From Tetrastigma voinierianum (taxonomy: Eukaryota; Streptophyta; Magnoliopsida; Vitales; Vitaceae), in the NCBI GenBank assembly GCA_016808115.1, contig JAEQBH010000035.1, positions 1,860,001 through 1,924,000 on the forward strand: a DNA stretch of 64,000 nt. The letters run 5' to 3'. This document shows positions 23,780 through 35,437 of the stretch, one piece after another. Below the pieces are notes generated by a model. It made no database searches and had not been told where the DNA came from. It saw only the letters and a list, made by a program, of their open reading frames with translations. Position 1 is the first letter of the stretch. Each line of letters opens with the position of its first letter. The translations under genes and the position numbers were made by a program.

Positions 23780-26200
23780 CTCCAACGTAATCCAGTAATC
23801 TCGTGAGGATTCACAGGAGGAGGGAATCCAACACCAGCCCATCTAGGCAAAGACAGCTCAGACAAAGAGATAGCTGAAATTCAAGCAAAGGTTCGGGTGG
23901 TAAGGCCACTCTGGTAAATTGGCCGCGCCGGCTACATTCACATGCTTCGATCGTATTTAGAGGGAGCGCAATACTTTGCGACGGTTTACCGTAGTTTTTA
24001 AAGAAGCACAAATAGCTTATCAGTAATCGACAACCCGAGTTCAGCCGATATCATCTTCGTCACCCTTTGATAAACGGGCATCTGGCGGAAAACTAGAACC
24101 CGTCAATACTCCCTACTCTGGGTTCTCCGGAAAAGCGTATTACCTCTGCGCTTCACTACAATCGTACTAGCACTGGGATTCCCATGCGACGACTACTACA
24201 AGATTCCCGTCATCACCTGGCTCCCGCTTATAACATGTTGTCAGCATACCTTCTAAAATGCGGCTAAAAATCACATGATGATCAAATTCCCTACGTAAGC
24301 GGGGTAGGAATGGATTCGAGAGACCGGTAGTGGTAGGAGACTTCGGCATCCATGAAACAAAAAGCGGTCGTGACATATACGTGGGCCGAGCTCGACATGC
24401 GTGGCGAGGTACTCACTCGGCTGAGCCCTCGGGGAAGAGCTGGAGCCGTATTGTTGGATGGCGACCGCAGACATCTACGCCTATATCTCGGCTCTAAACT
24501 AGCGAAGACCTCAAAACCTCACTTATCCATTTTTTAAGGCAAAGCGAGGCGTCTTCGCATGGAAGCGAGAGCGTTATGGGAGGAATTGATCCTACGGTAA
24601 TCACCTATAGGTTGAACTTCAGCTCGTCCTTTAAGACAATCAAACAAAAGAGAAGGAGCTTCGCGCCAGAAAGATAAAAAGCCATCAACGAAGAAGTAAA
24701 AAAAACTCCTGCAGTGGGAGCGTCGAGGAAGTAGAATACCTGAATGGTTGCTTGATGTCGTACTTCGTCGAAAAATGACGGCAAATGGCGACTCTGCATC
24801 GACTTCATTGACATCAACAAAGCGTGCCCAAAGGACAGTTTCCCTTTGCCGCAAATCGACCTCATCGTAGATGCACCACTTATGAACCGTGAACTCCTCG
24901 GTTGGATGCGCTTCTCCATTTGCAACCCGGTCGATATGGACCAGGTGACGAAAGACATCTTTACCGTCCACGGTCTGGGAACCTATTGCTATACGTGTGA
25001 TCTGCAGATTCGGGCTCAAACCACGGGAGCTATATCAGAGGTTGGTGAATCGGATGTTTAAGAACCCGGGTTAAAGCCTGACTATGGAAGTATACATAGA
25101 TGACATCTTCGGTAAAAATCCACCTCGGTTAGCTCCAGCATGGCAAATACAATCGAGGCGTTCGAGATCTTGAGAAACTACAACATGGCGAATCCCGGCT
25201 AAGTGTGCCTTTGGAGTAATGTAGGAAATTCACGGGTTTCATAATCAATCGTAGAAATTGAAGCAAATCCGGACAAGATAAAGAATTTGTACTCGACATG
25301 CCTTCAGCATCAAGTATAAAGGAGATTCAGCACCTGACGGGAAGGATTGCTGCCTTAAGCTGATTCGTATCCAAGGCAAGTGATAAATGCATTGCTTTCT
25401 TCCGAGTCACGAAGGCTTTTGATGGGATGCGAAGTGCGAAGCATTTGACCTTGAAAACATATTCGGCTCCCCCATTACAGTAAGTCACATTGAAGGGGAG
25501 CTCCGCCTATGCAGCCGTATGTTACTTCTCGACCCAGTCTTTGTCTCGTCGACGAGCTGATACAACACTCGGTTTACTATTGCGATCGAAGCTGAGAGGA
25601 GCGGAGGAGAATGCCCGAGGATGGAGCCCAATTTTGGCCTTGGTAGCCGCGTTTCGGAAACTCAGCCCTTGCCTTCCGGGGCTCACACCGTAGAAGTCCC
25701 AGATCACGGAGTAAAACAGGAGTGTTACATAAACCCAGTCTCGGAAGGTTGATGAAGTGGGCCATAGGTTGAGTGGGATTCGACATCGAATACAAACAGC
25801 GCGATAAAGGGGCGGTCGCCAGTGACTTCATCATGGGTTTTACCACAGGCGGGACACCTTTCGGGCGCTCGAAACAACGAATGACCTCCCGATGCGGAAA
25901 CTCTACGTAGATGGAGCCGCCAGTGCCTGAGGAAGCGGACGGGTCTAATCTTGACCTCTCAGGAAGGAATAGACATAGATGCAGCACTGGATCGGATTCT
26001 AAAGCCTCGACAAGCGGGGCCGAGTGTGAGGCGAGTCATAGCGAGCCTCGAGCCTCGCTCATTCCTTTGAAGTTGACAGCTGAATTGCTGACGACTCCGG
26101 TGGTAGTAAGACAAATAGAAGACACTTACGAGGCTAAAAGTGGAAGGATGATCCTATATCTCTAAAAGGTACGAGATTTATTAAAAAAATTCATACAGGT
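23780..26200 (+). pseudogene. pol of gypsy element 1: protease end, RT and RNase H, broken
   Basis: 24530-24610 encodes GGIDPTVITYRLNF, the start of RT in Tat-type pol, followed by KRRSFAPE..KAINEEVKKL and then PEWL.DVVL at about 24640-24760 in mixed frames. PQIDLIVDA is read at 24848. RNase H is recognisable at 25719-25830 (LMKWAI...FDIEYKQR) and 25900-25930 (LYVDGAASA..GSG, an archaeal-type RNase H as used by Tat elements). RT copies RNA to DNA, and RNase H removes the template. It is interrupted by many indels and stops, with no intact catalytic reading frame. Long minus-strand ORFs at 24534-25019 and 25577-25987 are shadows. Confidence 0.78.
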
Positions 26201-27650
26201 TCAGGTCAGACATGTCCCCAGAAGCGGAGAACTCTGAAGTGACCTTCAGCAAAGCTAGCGACGACCTTAGGAAGACCTGTACGGACTGACACACAGTCGG
26301 AATACCTAGCCAGAGCCTACATCGATCTCACGAGGTGGAGGTTGCGGTCGGGTCGGCAGAGTTGGATGGACCCATTTGGGACTATATAATGAAGCCGGAC
26401 GTCTACTTGGCGGCCGAAGAGGCCGGCTAAAATGGGACGAGGTGCGCGGGTTCCATGAAATCATGGGAAGCACATCTGGCGAGCTTTCTTCCACACGATC
26501 CTCGAGTGTATCGCGGAAAAAACGTGAATCGTGCTAAGGGGAAGTTCACGAGGGTATATCACAGGAAATCACATCGGAGCTCGAGCCTTGGCAGGAAAGA
26601 TCTTGAGACAAGGATACTGCGGCTCTGATACTCCGAGGTCACGGCCAGGCTGGTCGAGAAATCTGAGATCTGCGGGAGTGCGGTAGATCTCACGCCTCCC
26701 AGGCTGAGGCCCTTGGCGTCGATCATGAGCCCTGGCCTTCGAGCAATGGGGTTTTGACATACTGGGACCTCTACCCCTTGGGAAGGGCCAATGTAAGTTC
26801 ATCATCGTCGCGATGGAGTGCTTCACGAATGGGTTGAGGCGGGAGCCTTTAGCCACGATCACGAGCAGGAAGATGCAGCGATTTTGTGTGGCGGTATCAT
26901 ATCTTGGGGTTTGGTATCCCAAGAGCCCTGGTGTCGGACAACAGAAAGCAATTCGATAACTCCAAATTCGGAGATTTACCTTGCCAGAGCTCGGAATTAA
27001 AATTACTACTCTCATCTCGGCACATCCGCGATCCTAACGGTGGTAAAGTCACCATCGAGGAACCCTTAAAGGCGGCTTTGAAGACAAATTGGAAGATCTC
27101 AAGGAAAATTGTTGAATACCTCCCAGGGTGCTATGGGAAACTACGAGGACAACCACGAAGTCAGCCACCAGAAACCAGTTAGCGCCCAGCCTTCGTGCAG
27201 GCGGTAGCCTGTCGAGATGGGGCTAAAATCCACAGGGATGGGGTCCATGTGGAGTGGAGCACAGTAGCGAGGCTCGAGTCTAATTTTGGATCTTGAATGA
27301 AAACGCGAAGCAAGTTTTTAAGATGTACAGAAGAATACCAAAGGAAGACAACAAGGTACTACAACCAAAAAGTAAAACCCAGGAGCTATATGCTGGGTGA
27401 TTTGGTCTTAAAAAAGCTATTGCAGAGGAAGAATCGACCCATTGGAAAAATTGGGCTCAATGGGAGGGCTTTACATCATATCTCGGTCGTCCCGGACGAG
27501 GCGATTCCCCAGGGCTCCAAGCGGAGGAGGGAAAAATTTCTGACATGCACGATCCCGGAACATCTGCGCGTTTTTATCAGTAGACCTTGGTTTGTAATCT
27601 TAAATGGAAATTTATCAATTTTTAGTGAGCGATTCGACCATTCTTGAGTT
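26201..27650 (+). pseudogene. Integrase of gypsy element 1, broken
   Basis: About 26810-26860 encodes FTNGLRREPLATI-like residues in mixed frames (TKWVEA.PLATI type). 26886-27000 gives WRYHILGFGIPRALVSDN.KQFDNSKF, the integrase core around its second acidic residue. 27340-27480 gives KTTRYYNQKVKPRSYMLGDLVLKK and GKIGLNGRA, the C-terminal GPY/F-like end of pol. Integrase inserts the DNA copy. Stops at 27000, 27183 and elsewhere disable it. Confidence 0.78.
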
Positions 27651-27839
27651 ATTACATTAAGGCACACAGTCCTAAAGCAAACTTCAGAACATATAATGCT
27701 CAGGAAAAATTACATGCAATAGAATGAGAAAACTCATAGGCGTAAAGAGAAAATTCTCTCTTTATTCCAATCGGATTACGTTTTAGCTACGATACATTAA
27801 GTGTCGTAGATTATCTTTGGAAGCACTGGAGTCTGACAA

Positions 27840-28110
27840 TTCCCTGAAAAAAAAAAAAAAAGCTTGGGAAAAAAAAAAAAGGAAAAAACGAAAAAAGGCC
27901 AGAAAGGTGGAAAAGAGGAGGAGAAGAAGAAAGGGATGGAAGGAGTTTGTGCGAAAGAGTGGGAAGCAGATGGAAGAAGAGGAAAAACAAGAAAGGGATG
28001 GAAGGAGTTTGTCGGGAAAAGAAACAAAAGGGGAGAATGAGATGTGGAAGAAAAGATGAAAAAAGAAGGAGAAGGAGAAAAAGAAAGAAGAAGAAAGAGC
28101 GGAAAATGGA
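27840..28110 (+). repeat. Purine-rich tract after pol, element 1
   Basis: About 270 bases almost entirely A and G on the sense strand. The corresponding place in element 2 (56640-56900) is pyrimidine-rich on the plus strand, i.e. purine-rich in its sense. ORFs here (27783-28172 minus, 27817-28153 plus) are low-complexity artefacts. Confidence 0.8.
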
Positions 28111-28449
28111 GGCGGCGCAAGAAATGCACCGCCCTCTCTGGCGCATTCCCTAGCACGAACTGGGAGTAACATGACTTTCCGCTAAAGGGAGACTAAGGGG
28201 AAAAACACAACTCATGGCGTAAGTCGACGGGCGGGCAGTCTTGGTGGGTCCAGCCCAAAGGCAACTAGATGACGCTTCATCTCGCCCGGATTTGGTTCAC
28301 GCACGGAAAGACGGGAATATTCAAAGTCATCAAACTCCATAGCAATGGGGCCGCCATTTATAAAGAGGCCCAGAAGCACTTAAAGGTACCGAGCGTTCCC
28401 AGATTCTCCATAAATCGGCATTAAAGATGCTCGCACCTTTCCAAGAAAA

Positions 28450-29560
28450 TTAGAAGGCGAATGACGCGCGGATCCACTTTGACGAGTTCGTCTACTGCCG
28501 CGAGGTCCGCTACGAGGAGTCAGATCAGCTCGGACTTCATCGCCACTTTCGGCCCGCGGCGCCGGAGCCCGGCGACTCGCTTTACGAGTTCATCTACTAC
28601 TTGCCGCGAGGTCACCTTTACGAGGGTGGATAAACTCAGGGCTTCATCGCCGCTCGGCCATAAGCGGGAATGACGGCTCACTTTGACGAGGAGTTCGTCT
28701 ACTGCGCCGCAGGTCACGCTACGAGTCGGACCATTTCGGTACATCACCACTTTCGACCACGATTGCGGGCGTAGCTAGCTGACGGGTTGTTACACTGCGC
28801 AGTCCGCTACGAGTCATTTCGCTTCGAGGCGAATCGGCCCGATGGAGCGGCGGCTTCGCATTGGCGAGCCGCGATTCTACGGGCCATGCGGCTGAGAGTC
28901 ATTTCAACTCGAGACGAATCGGTAGATGGAGCCGACTCGCGGTGGCCGAGCTCAACGGTTCTACATAGGCCATGCGGCCTAGGAGTCATTTCAACTCGGC
29001 GAATCGGCCCGGCCAGAGCCCGGCGGCTCGCATTGGCGACCTGGCGACTCTGAGGCCGTATGGCCTAGGAGTCATTCAGCTCGAATAGTCGGTCGTGAAG
29101 ACACGGCCCGGTGGCGTTGACCCGAGGCTCAACGATTCTCACCGCGGCCATGCGGCCGAGGAGTCATTTCAATTCAGGCAAATCAGCCCAGAAATGAGCC
29201 CGGCTGACTCACATTGGCGAGCTCGGCAGATTCTACGCGGGCCGTGCAGCTGAGGAGTCATTCGAATTTGATTTAGACAAATTAGTAAGCCAGACGGCTC
29301 GCGTGGCTTGAGCTGACCATTCTACATAGGCCATGCTGACCTAGGAGTCATTTTCAACTCGGGTGAATCGGTAGAAGTGAGCGGCATTTCCACATTAGCC
29401 GAGCACGACCATTCTACATAGGCTATGCAGTCTAGGAGTCATTTCAACTCAGTGAATCGGCCCGGCCAGGAGCCCGGCGGCTCCGTGATGAGCTCATTTG
29501 CTCACTAAGGCCATGTATCTGAGTCGGTTCGGCTCGAGGCTACTTAGGCCTTGGGGCAGA
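28450..29560 (+). repeat. Degenerate tandem array (about 88-100-bp unit), element 1
   Basis: Units contain GAGTCATTTCAACTCGG.GAATCGG.CC, then a GGCTCGCATTGGCGAG part, then TTCTACATAGGCCATGCGGCCTAG. Starts near 28896, 28983, 29070, 29160, 29260, 29347 and 29435. Read on the minus strand, the unit resembles that of element 2 (53930-56400): GCCGCATGGCCTATG..., ...CCGA.TCG.CTC. GC-rich and CpG-rich. Confidence 0.8.
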
Positions 29561-29789
29561 AAGCCTCGGTGGACCGGTTTGGGCGACTCCAACACCTCGG
29601 CTCAGTGATTAGACCATGCGAGACGAAGTCGATTGAATTAAGAAAAGCGTCGAAGAGCCTAGAAGTAAGAGCGAAAGAAATGAGGTCTGGTAATTCATCG
29701 GGACAAGGTTACATATGTTTTGGGGCCCAGGCCCAAAAAAAAAAAAAAAAGCATAAAAGATGACATCTGGCAGGCGAAGACGTGCATAG

Positions 29790-32060
29790 GAGATTAGGCA
29801 CTAGAAGGAGAAGCAGACGATGAAGAAGAGGAGTGGGCCTCAGCGGGGGGTGCCGGCTCTCCCGGGGATAATCGACGAGAGAAGGACCCTCGCCTCACCG
29901 CGTCCGCTGGGAAGGTCAAAGTTAAAGTCCGGGCCGGGTAGGCGTGCTTGACCTTCTTACGAAGGCGGAAGGCCACCGAAACCCATTGATTAGAAGCCTC
30001 AACTCTCAGTCTTCTAATAACTTCGTCTCGTTGAGTCACCAAAGTTATTTGGCGATGGAGTCCCCACCTTGACCAGCGACCTCCTCATTCGGGCCACGTT
30101 CCAGCCAGGCGGCGCCTCGTTAGCCTCGCGACGAGCCTCGTCCAACAGCGTCGCCTTATCACGAAAATCGTCTTTGATCTCATGCAGCTCTTCCTTAGAC
30201 TCCCGAAGCTCACCTTGGGACGTGAGAAGCTCGTCACAACCATCGAAGTTAAATGTTGGCGGATTGCTATTTGTCCTAGCCTACATCAGAGTGGATTACT
30301 GCGCGACCCTCAAATCATCCGAACCTCCCGAAGTTAGCCTTCGGCCGCTCTCAAGCTATTCGAAGTGAAGCTCGTCTTCCTGCCTCGGCCCGAGCGCATT
30401 TGAAGTGGTATGTTTGTCGAGACTTGAGCTTCACGGCTTCCTCGGTCATACGTTGCACCTGACCTCGCAGCTCAGCTCGCTTGGATGTGAGGGAAGCCAC
30501 CCTCGCCTTATAAGCCCGGGCCGCCTTAGCATGACCTTCGTTTATTTTGGCCTTTACGGCGAGCCAGCGAAATGGTAGCCACGCGCATCCGGCGCCGAAT
30601 CGACATCGGCCATAGTTAAACTCATCTTAAAATGGTCGAATATGTGAGTGCGGGGAACTTACGGAGGCGACCCCCTGGAGAGATAGGGCCAAGACCTCAT
30701 CAACGGGCAGCGCAACCGACTTCTTAAGGTCAGAATCCTTAGAATAAGCGAGGCTATTTGCCCGCTGAGTTACGGCATTGTGAAATAAAGAATCCCGTCT
30801 CGCCCGATTTGGGGTTGGATCTTTCCTCCTCGCCTCTTCAGCCCTTTGAGAAGGCGAAGCAACCTTCTTCGTTGAGGTGGGTTCAGACGGTAATGGGTGA
30901 TCGCGCGAACGCTCAGCGACCCCACCGAGGGACCTCTTGCCTCTGCTGGCGGAACTGGGAATGGGACCCAGCGAGCTTCAAGCTATAGGAGCCATAACCC
31001 GTCCACGATTTATGGATATGAGAGGGCGGGGAAGATGAAAGATACTGACTTTGGAACTTTGACCAAAGCTGGCCCTATCTTTCTCAGGCGAGTCGGGGTT
31101 TTTCGTTTTCCGCCCGGGCTTAGAGACACCATCTCAGTGGGCTGCAGTTCCCCTAGTGGGTTTGCGTGGGGGCCCAACGGGAGGAACTTCATGGTGGAAG
31201 GAGGTGAAGGCCTCGAGAAGCGACGGTCAGTAGACCTTGAACTCGATGGACCAGGAACATCCGACTTGATCATTTCTGGCGTAGGGGCGAGAAGGACACT
31301 TTCATTAATGCCAGCGCTATGGCGTTATCTTGGCTGGAATCAATTCGAGCACCCGAGGAAGCATGGTGACAAGACAAATCGATACCCAGCACCACACACA
31401 AGTTATAACCAAAATGGTGAATCGAACACCACAAGATCTCTGGTAGTCCAAGCCACCCACGCCTGCAGAGTGTCAGTCTTTGGCCGAGAGGGTCATATTT
31501 CCCACTACGCCGCTAACGAAGAAGAAGGCCTTCCACAAATTTCAGGAGGAGGGAGGATCTAAATCACTGTGAGGAGCGCCAAACGCCTAGAAAAATAGGC
31601 AGCCTCGATGTCTCCTTCTCGCCAAAAGGTAAAGAAGCAGCGCTACGTTGGGACACCGAGCCCCCGGTCTCCAAAGAAACCAACAAATCCAATCCAAAAT
31701 AATCCCAACCATCATGAAGCCGAAAGCAGACACACACATTAGTGTCGAAACCCCTTTTGGCGAGGGACGCAGAAAGCCAAGACCGCATCGAAGGCCACTC
31801 AAGGAACACACCATCTTAGGGCACAAAGACCACATAAAGGTCAAACGGCATCACACCCGAACGCTAAAGGAGGCTGATAACGCTCGAAAAGATGTCTTAT
31901 ATGAAGGACCTAATTTCGGCTAAAGTCCACAGCTAAAGCTTACGCCAATGGAAGATCTAGATATTCCGACCCTGTATGACCAGTTCACCCTTACCTCGCT
32001 CCAAGTGGAAGAGGAGGCATCTCATGGGCATCTCGGGTTCAACTCCCACAATCCAGAGGA
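29790..32060 (-). pseudogene. Antisense ORF (aORF) of gypsy element 1, broken
   Basis: It runs against the element's own genes, between the tandem array and the 3' LTR. Its upstream part (31560-31850) matches at DNA level 51760-52010 of element 2 (ATGGTGT..CTTGA.GTGGCCTTCGAT), and 31200-31290 encodes APTPEMIKSDV, matching VPTPEMIKPDI of element 2. 29794-30042 encodes a charged, helix-like C-terminal part ending in a Ser/Ala-rich tail. By position and the W/aromatic-rich N-terminal domain it fits the 'putative gypsy-type transposon' (PF04195-like) proteins reported in Tat elements; function is unknown. The plus-strand ORF 30897-31562 is its shadow. Confidence 0.65.
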
Positions 32061-32564
32061 GACATCGCTAGCTCGTCCAACCAAAGAATAGCCGAAGAGT
32101 CACCGTCAAGCACGCAGAGAAGCAAGAACGACAGACCCATGACAAAGTGGATAATGAAATAAAATTAAGCCAACCCAACTTAACGCCCACAGACGCTTCG
32201 AAAAAGAGACCAAGAAAACATAGATGCAGTGGACCCAGAAACACGACATAAAAGACTATCCTAAGAAAGACACTAGAAAAAGACTCCTCGACAAAAAGGC
32301 TCGATGAAGACTTAAGAGAGAGAAGAAACCAACTTGATAAAGGCAAAGAGAAGGTCCCGCAGCAGAGGCACACAAGACGAGGATGTCTCAAGCGAAAGAA
32401 ACAAAGGTTGAACGAAAGAAGTGGGAGAATTGAGCGCTGGAAAACCCAAGAATGTCATATCACTAGACAAATGATTCGCGACTGTCTCTAATTAATCCAA
32501 ATTTCGAGTGTATTACGTGGAAACCGCATCCAAGCGAGACACGCATGCCTCGCCCACGTACGCC

Positions 32565-32591
32565 GTAGCGAAGGGCCGGGGGCACCGATAG
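32565..32591 (+). other. Polypurine-like tract before the 3' LTR, element 1
   Basis: GCGAAGGGCCGGGGGCACCG lies just upstream of the 3' LTR start. It is the expected place for the plus-strand primer, but it is interrupted by pyrimidines. Confidence 0.4.
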
Positions 32592-33356
32592 TGGTTCGGC
32601 AACAAGGCACGATAGGTCCACCGCCAGCCTAAGAGAGGCCACCACCGAAACATCGAGGCCCATCCGCTAAACCCCCAAAGGAGAGACATGCCCATCGGGA
32701 GCATCTCAGCCTTTCGCGCCAATATCTGCCTCGTGCCAAATTAATGAAGGCCCAACCCGACGTCTGAAGACCATTACAGAAGTCTCCAATAAAAATTTAA
32801 AATGTAATAATCCCTGAAGCACATATTATTCCACAAATCCAACCAAATCCCCAACAATAAGGAAAGAAAGACAATAATAGATCAACATCAAAATCGATCC
32901 CAATAAGGAAGGAAGATTATCCCAAATAAATTGCTCTTCTATATCCATCACCAAATCCGATATCGAGCACAATGTGAAAAATATCCCATCCAATGGGAAC
33001 AAATCCTAATCACTATCCAACTGTCGAACATCTACTATAAATACAAGGCCACCCCACTTGGGAAGGTACGCACACCATACTGCATACGCATATTCGCCCC
33101 TCTGGGCGCCTTTATTTTCTCGTAAAGAGAAACTAACTTAGGCATCGTAGCACACTGGCGAAGCCCTCGCCGAATTTCCCTTCTTTCTTGTTTCAGAGAG
33201 TGATATCTTCAAACTCAAGCCAGAACCAAGATCGCAGTCGATCCTACTTCACCCGACGCATCCAAAGATCCCACAGCCTCAAACCCCCACTGCAGCCTCG
33301 TCACCCAACAACGCTACATGCTCTGTGCCAGCCCGATTAAAAAAAAAGCATCATCA
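32592..33356 (+). repeat. 3' LTR of gypsy element 1
   Basis: Partner of 19876-20657, with many substitutions and small indels between the two, so an old insertion. TATA-like CTATAAATA at 33033-33041. Ends ...AAAGCATCATCA. Confidence 0.85.
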
Positions 33357-33578
33357 ATAACATATAAGTCAGTTGTGTCATTCATAATAAGTTTAATTAT
33401 TTAATTTTTTTTCTAGTTCTTGAAAAACAATAAAAATTTAGTAATATTCCAATTTCTAAAGAAATCCAAATTAATTCGGTCAAAAGCTGGGAATATGTGG
33501 TAATGAGCTGCTTGTTTCTTATCCTTTATTTCCTTTCAAAATCAATAATACCCAACATGCCTATCCTTTCATTTATGA
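33357..33578. repeat. Duplicon remnant between two insertions
   Basis: Contains ATCCTTTATTTCCTTTCAAA and ATCAATAATACCCAACA, words shared with the duplicon copies at 3600-3640 and 16005-16030. No gene. Confidence 0.5.
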
Positions 33579-33587
33579 TTTACGCGG
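33579..33587. other. Target-site duplication, left
   Basis: TTTACGCGG. The right copy at 35429-35437 is TTTATGCGG, a single C/T difference. Nine bases is the size made by Mutator-like transposases. Confidence 0.75.
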
Positions 33588-35428
33588 GGGAGAAGTATGT
33601 TTCAGGTGGTTTATTTGAAAATAAATGGGAAGTAGGTACAGAGAGTTGTAATTGGGTAAGTCAGTACATTTGACCAAAAAATAATTGTCTTTGAGGAACT
33701 AAAGAATGAGCAGTACAAAATTCCTAAATGCCCTCTTAGTAATTCAATCACTATTCCAATGGGAATAAAAAATCGTAAATTCTCAAATGTTTGTCAAAAT
33801 ATATCAAAACCCCTTCCCTCGATGAGCGCAGGTACTAGTCTAATATAATGCAAGTACTACCTTTAATGTATCAGAGGGTAATTACCTACAAGACGTACTA
33901 CCTTACGTAAATGCCCTAAACCCCTATTTACCACAATTTTCTTGCCACTCTTAGTAATCCAACTACTATTCTTAATCGAATAAAAAACAAGAAACCATCA
34001 AAGGCATATAGTCTAATATAATGTTTATGTCAAAATATATTGAACCCCTTCCCTTTGACGAGCGAGGTACTAGTCTAATATAATGTGCTACCTAATGTAT
34101 TGTAGGTACCTTATAAAAAGATCAAACTACCTTGATAGAAAGGCCCAAACCCTATTTACTCACATTTTGCTTGTCAAATACTCGCTCTCATCCCATATAT
34201 ATTTCATGAAATTGGTGAATTATAGTAGGGACTCTCACTGCAAACCAAATTAGTACATATGTAAAATGTGTAGGCATTCTTATCATTTGAGCGTGAGGTT
34301 CATACGTGGGGAAAGAAGTGGTAACTTATCCCAGTAATTCTTTATGTCAAAACATACTCAAAACCACCTTCCTCACCTGAAGTGCGAGGTACTAGTCCAA
34401 TATATCGATCCATTATATCATACGTAGTAAACTCAGATTGCGGATACAAAGAGCTACACTGCTTATATTGCGATATAGTAAACTATATCGCGATACAAAT
34501 AATAATAATCGGTGATATTTGATCATTTTTGCCGTTTCTTGCCTTTATTTCTTTTTCCTGTAACCCAGCACAAGTTTGCTAAATATTTCATCTCTTCTAA
34601 TTAAAAAATCAATCAAATATATCTCAAAATTGCTAGAAAATGAATTGAAAATTAGATTGATTTGTGCACTTTTTCCCCAAATATGACCCTGCTCACATGG
34701 AGTAAGAATGCCTAAACATTTCACATATGTACCCTAATTTGGTTTTGTATCGAGGAGTCCTATGATAACTACCACTTCATGGAATATATATGGATGAGAA
34801 CTGAAAGATTGGCAAGAAAATATGGTAAATAAGGGTTTAGTATCTTTTCTATCAAGGTAAGACTTCGATCTCTCAGAAGGTGGTACCTACAATACATTAA
34901 GTTGGGTACTGCATTATATTAGGATCAAGACTACGCACTTTTTCGTAGTGCGGAAAAGTGGGGTTTCAATATATTTTGACATAAAACATTATATTTAAAT
35001 CTTCGACGCTTTTTCTGCTTTTTTTATCTCAAAATAGTAGTTGGATTACTAGTGAGGGGTAAGAAAATTGTGGTAAATAGGTTTATGGCATTTCTATTAA
35101 GCAGAAAATTCGATGCTTGTAAGGCAAGACTATAAGATATTATTAAGAAGATTGAGATTATATTGTATCAAGACTCACGCACTTTCACAAAGGGAATGTG
35201 GCTCAACATATTTTGACAAACATTTGAGAATTTCGATTTTTTTATTCCCATTGGAATAGTGATTGAATTACTAAGAGTGTGGCATTTTAGGAATTTTGTA
35301 TCTACTCATTACTTTTGTTCCTCAAAGACAATTATTTTTTTTTCAAATGTACTGACTGATGTATTTAAAATTCTTTGTACCTATATCCCTTTTATTTTAA
35401 AATAAACAACCTGATACATACTTTTCCC
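33588..35428. mobile_element. Fold-back (Mutator-like) non-autonomous transposon
   Basis: The two halves are inverted copies. The left end GGGAGAAGTATGTTTCAGGT matches the minus-strand right end GGGAAAAGTATGTATCAGGT, and pairing continues to about 34310 on the left and 34680 on the right. Within the arms a unit (TGTCAAAATATAT.., CCTTCCCT..GAGCG, GAGGTACTAGTCTAATATAA) is repeated at 33791, 34030 and 34352. No transposase is encoded, so it needs one in trans. The 9-bp target duplications support a Mutator-type mechanism. Confidence 0.82.
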
Positions 35429-35437
35429 TTTATGCGG

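Larger units (their letters stand above)
19876..33356 (+). mobile_element. Ty3/gypsy element 1, Tat/Retand type, full length but decayed
   Basis: About 13.5 kb, GC-richer than its surroundings. Order on the plus strand: 5' LTR, primer-binding site, gag, (nested insertion), protease/RT/RNase H/integrase, purine-rich tract, tandem repeats, antisense ORF on the minus strand, purine-rich tract, 3' LTR. Flanking bases ATAAG (19871-19875) and ATAAC (33357-33361) are a likely 5-bp target duplication with one mismatch. The extra antisense ORF and 3' tandem repeats are known features of the Tat lineage. Element 2 (50336-63108, minus) is the same family by gag, pol, antisense ORF and LTR similarity. 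All frames are broken, so it is non-autonomous. Confidence 0.88.

Noticed and set aside
24534..25019. 161-aa minus-strand ORF
   Set aside because: Antisense to RT of gypsy element 1; the plus strand carries GIDPTVI and the other RT blocks.
27783..28172. Phe/Ser/Leu-rich minus-strand ORFs that look like membrane proteins
   Set aside because: Translation of a polypyrimidine tract; the hydrophobicity is a composition artefact. The same applies to 56541-56961.
28450..29560. CRISPR-like regular repeats
   Set aside because: Units are degenerate end to end, with no unique spacers or cas genes, and lie inside a plant retrotransposon.
30897..31562. Longest open frame of the window (221 aa, plus strand)
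   Set aside because: It lies antisense to the aORF of gypsy element 1, whose minus-strand frame shares motifs with element 2. The plus-strand protein shows no family motif.
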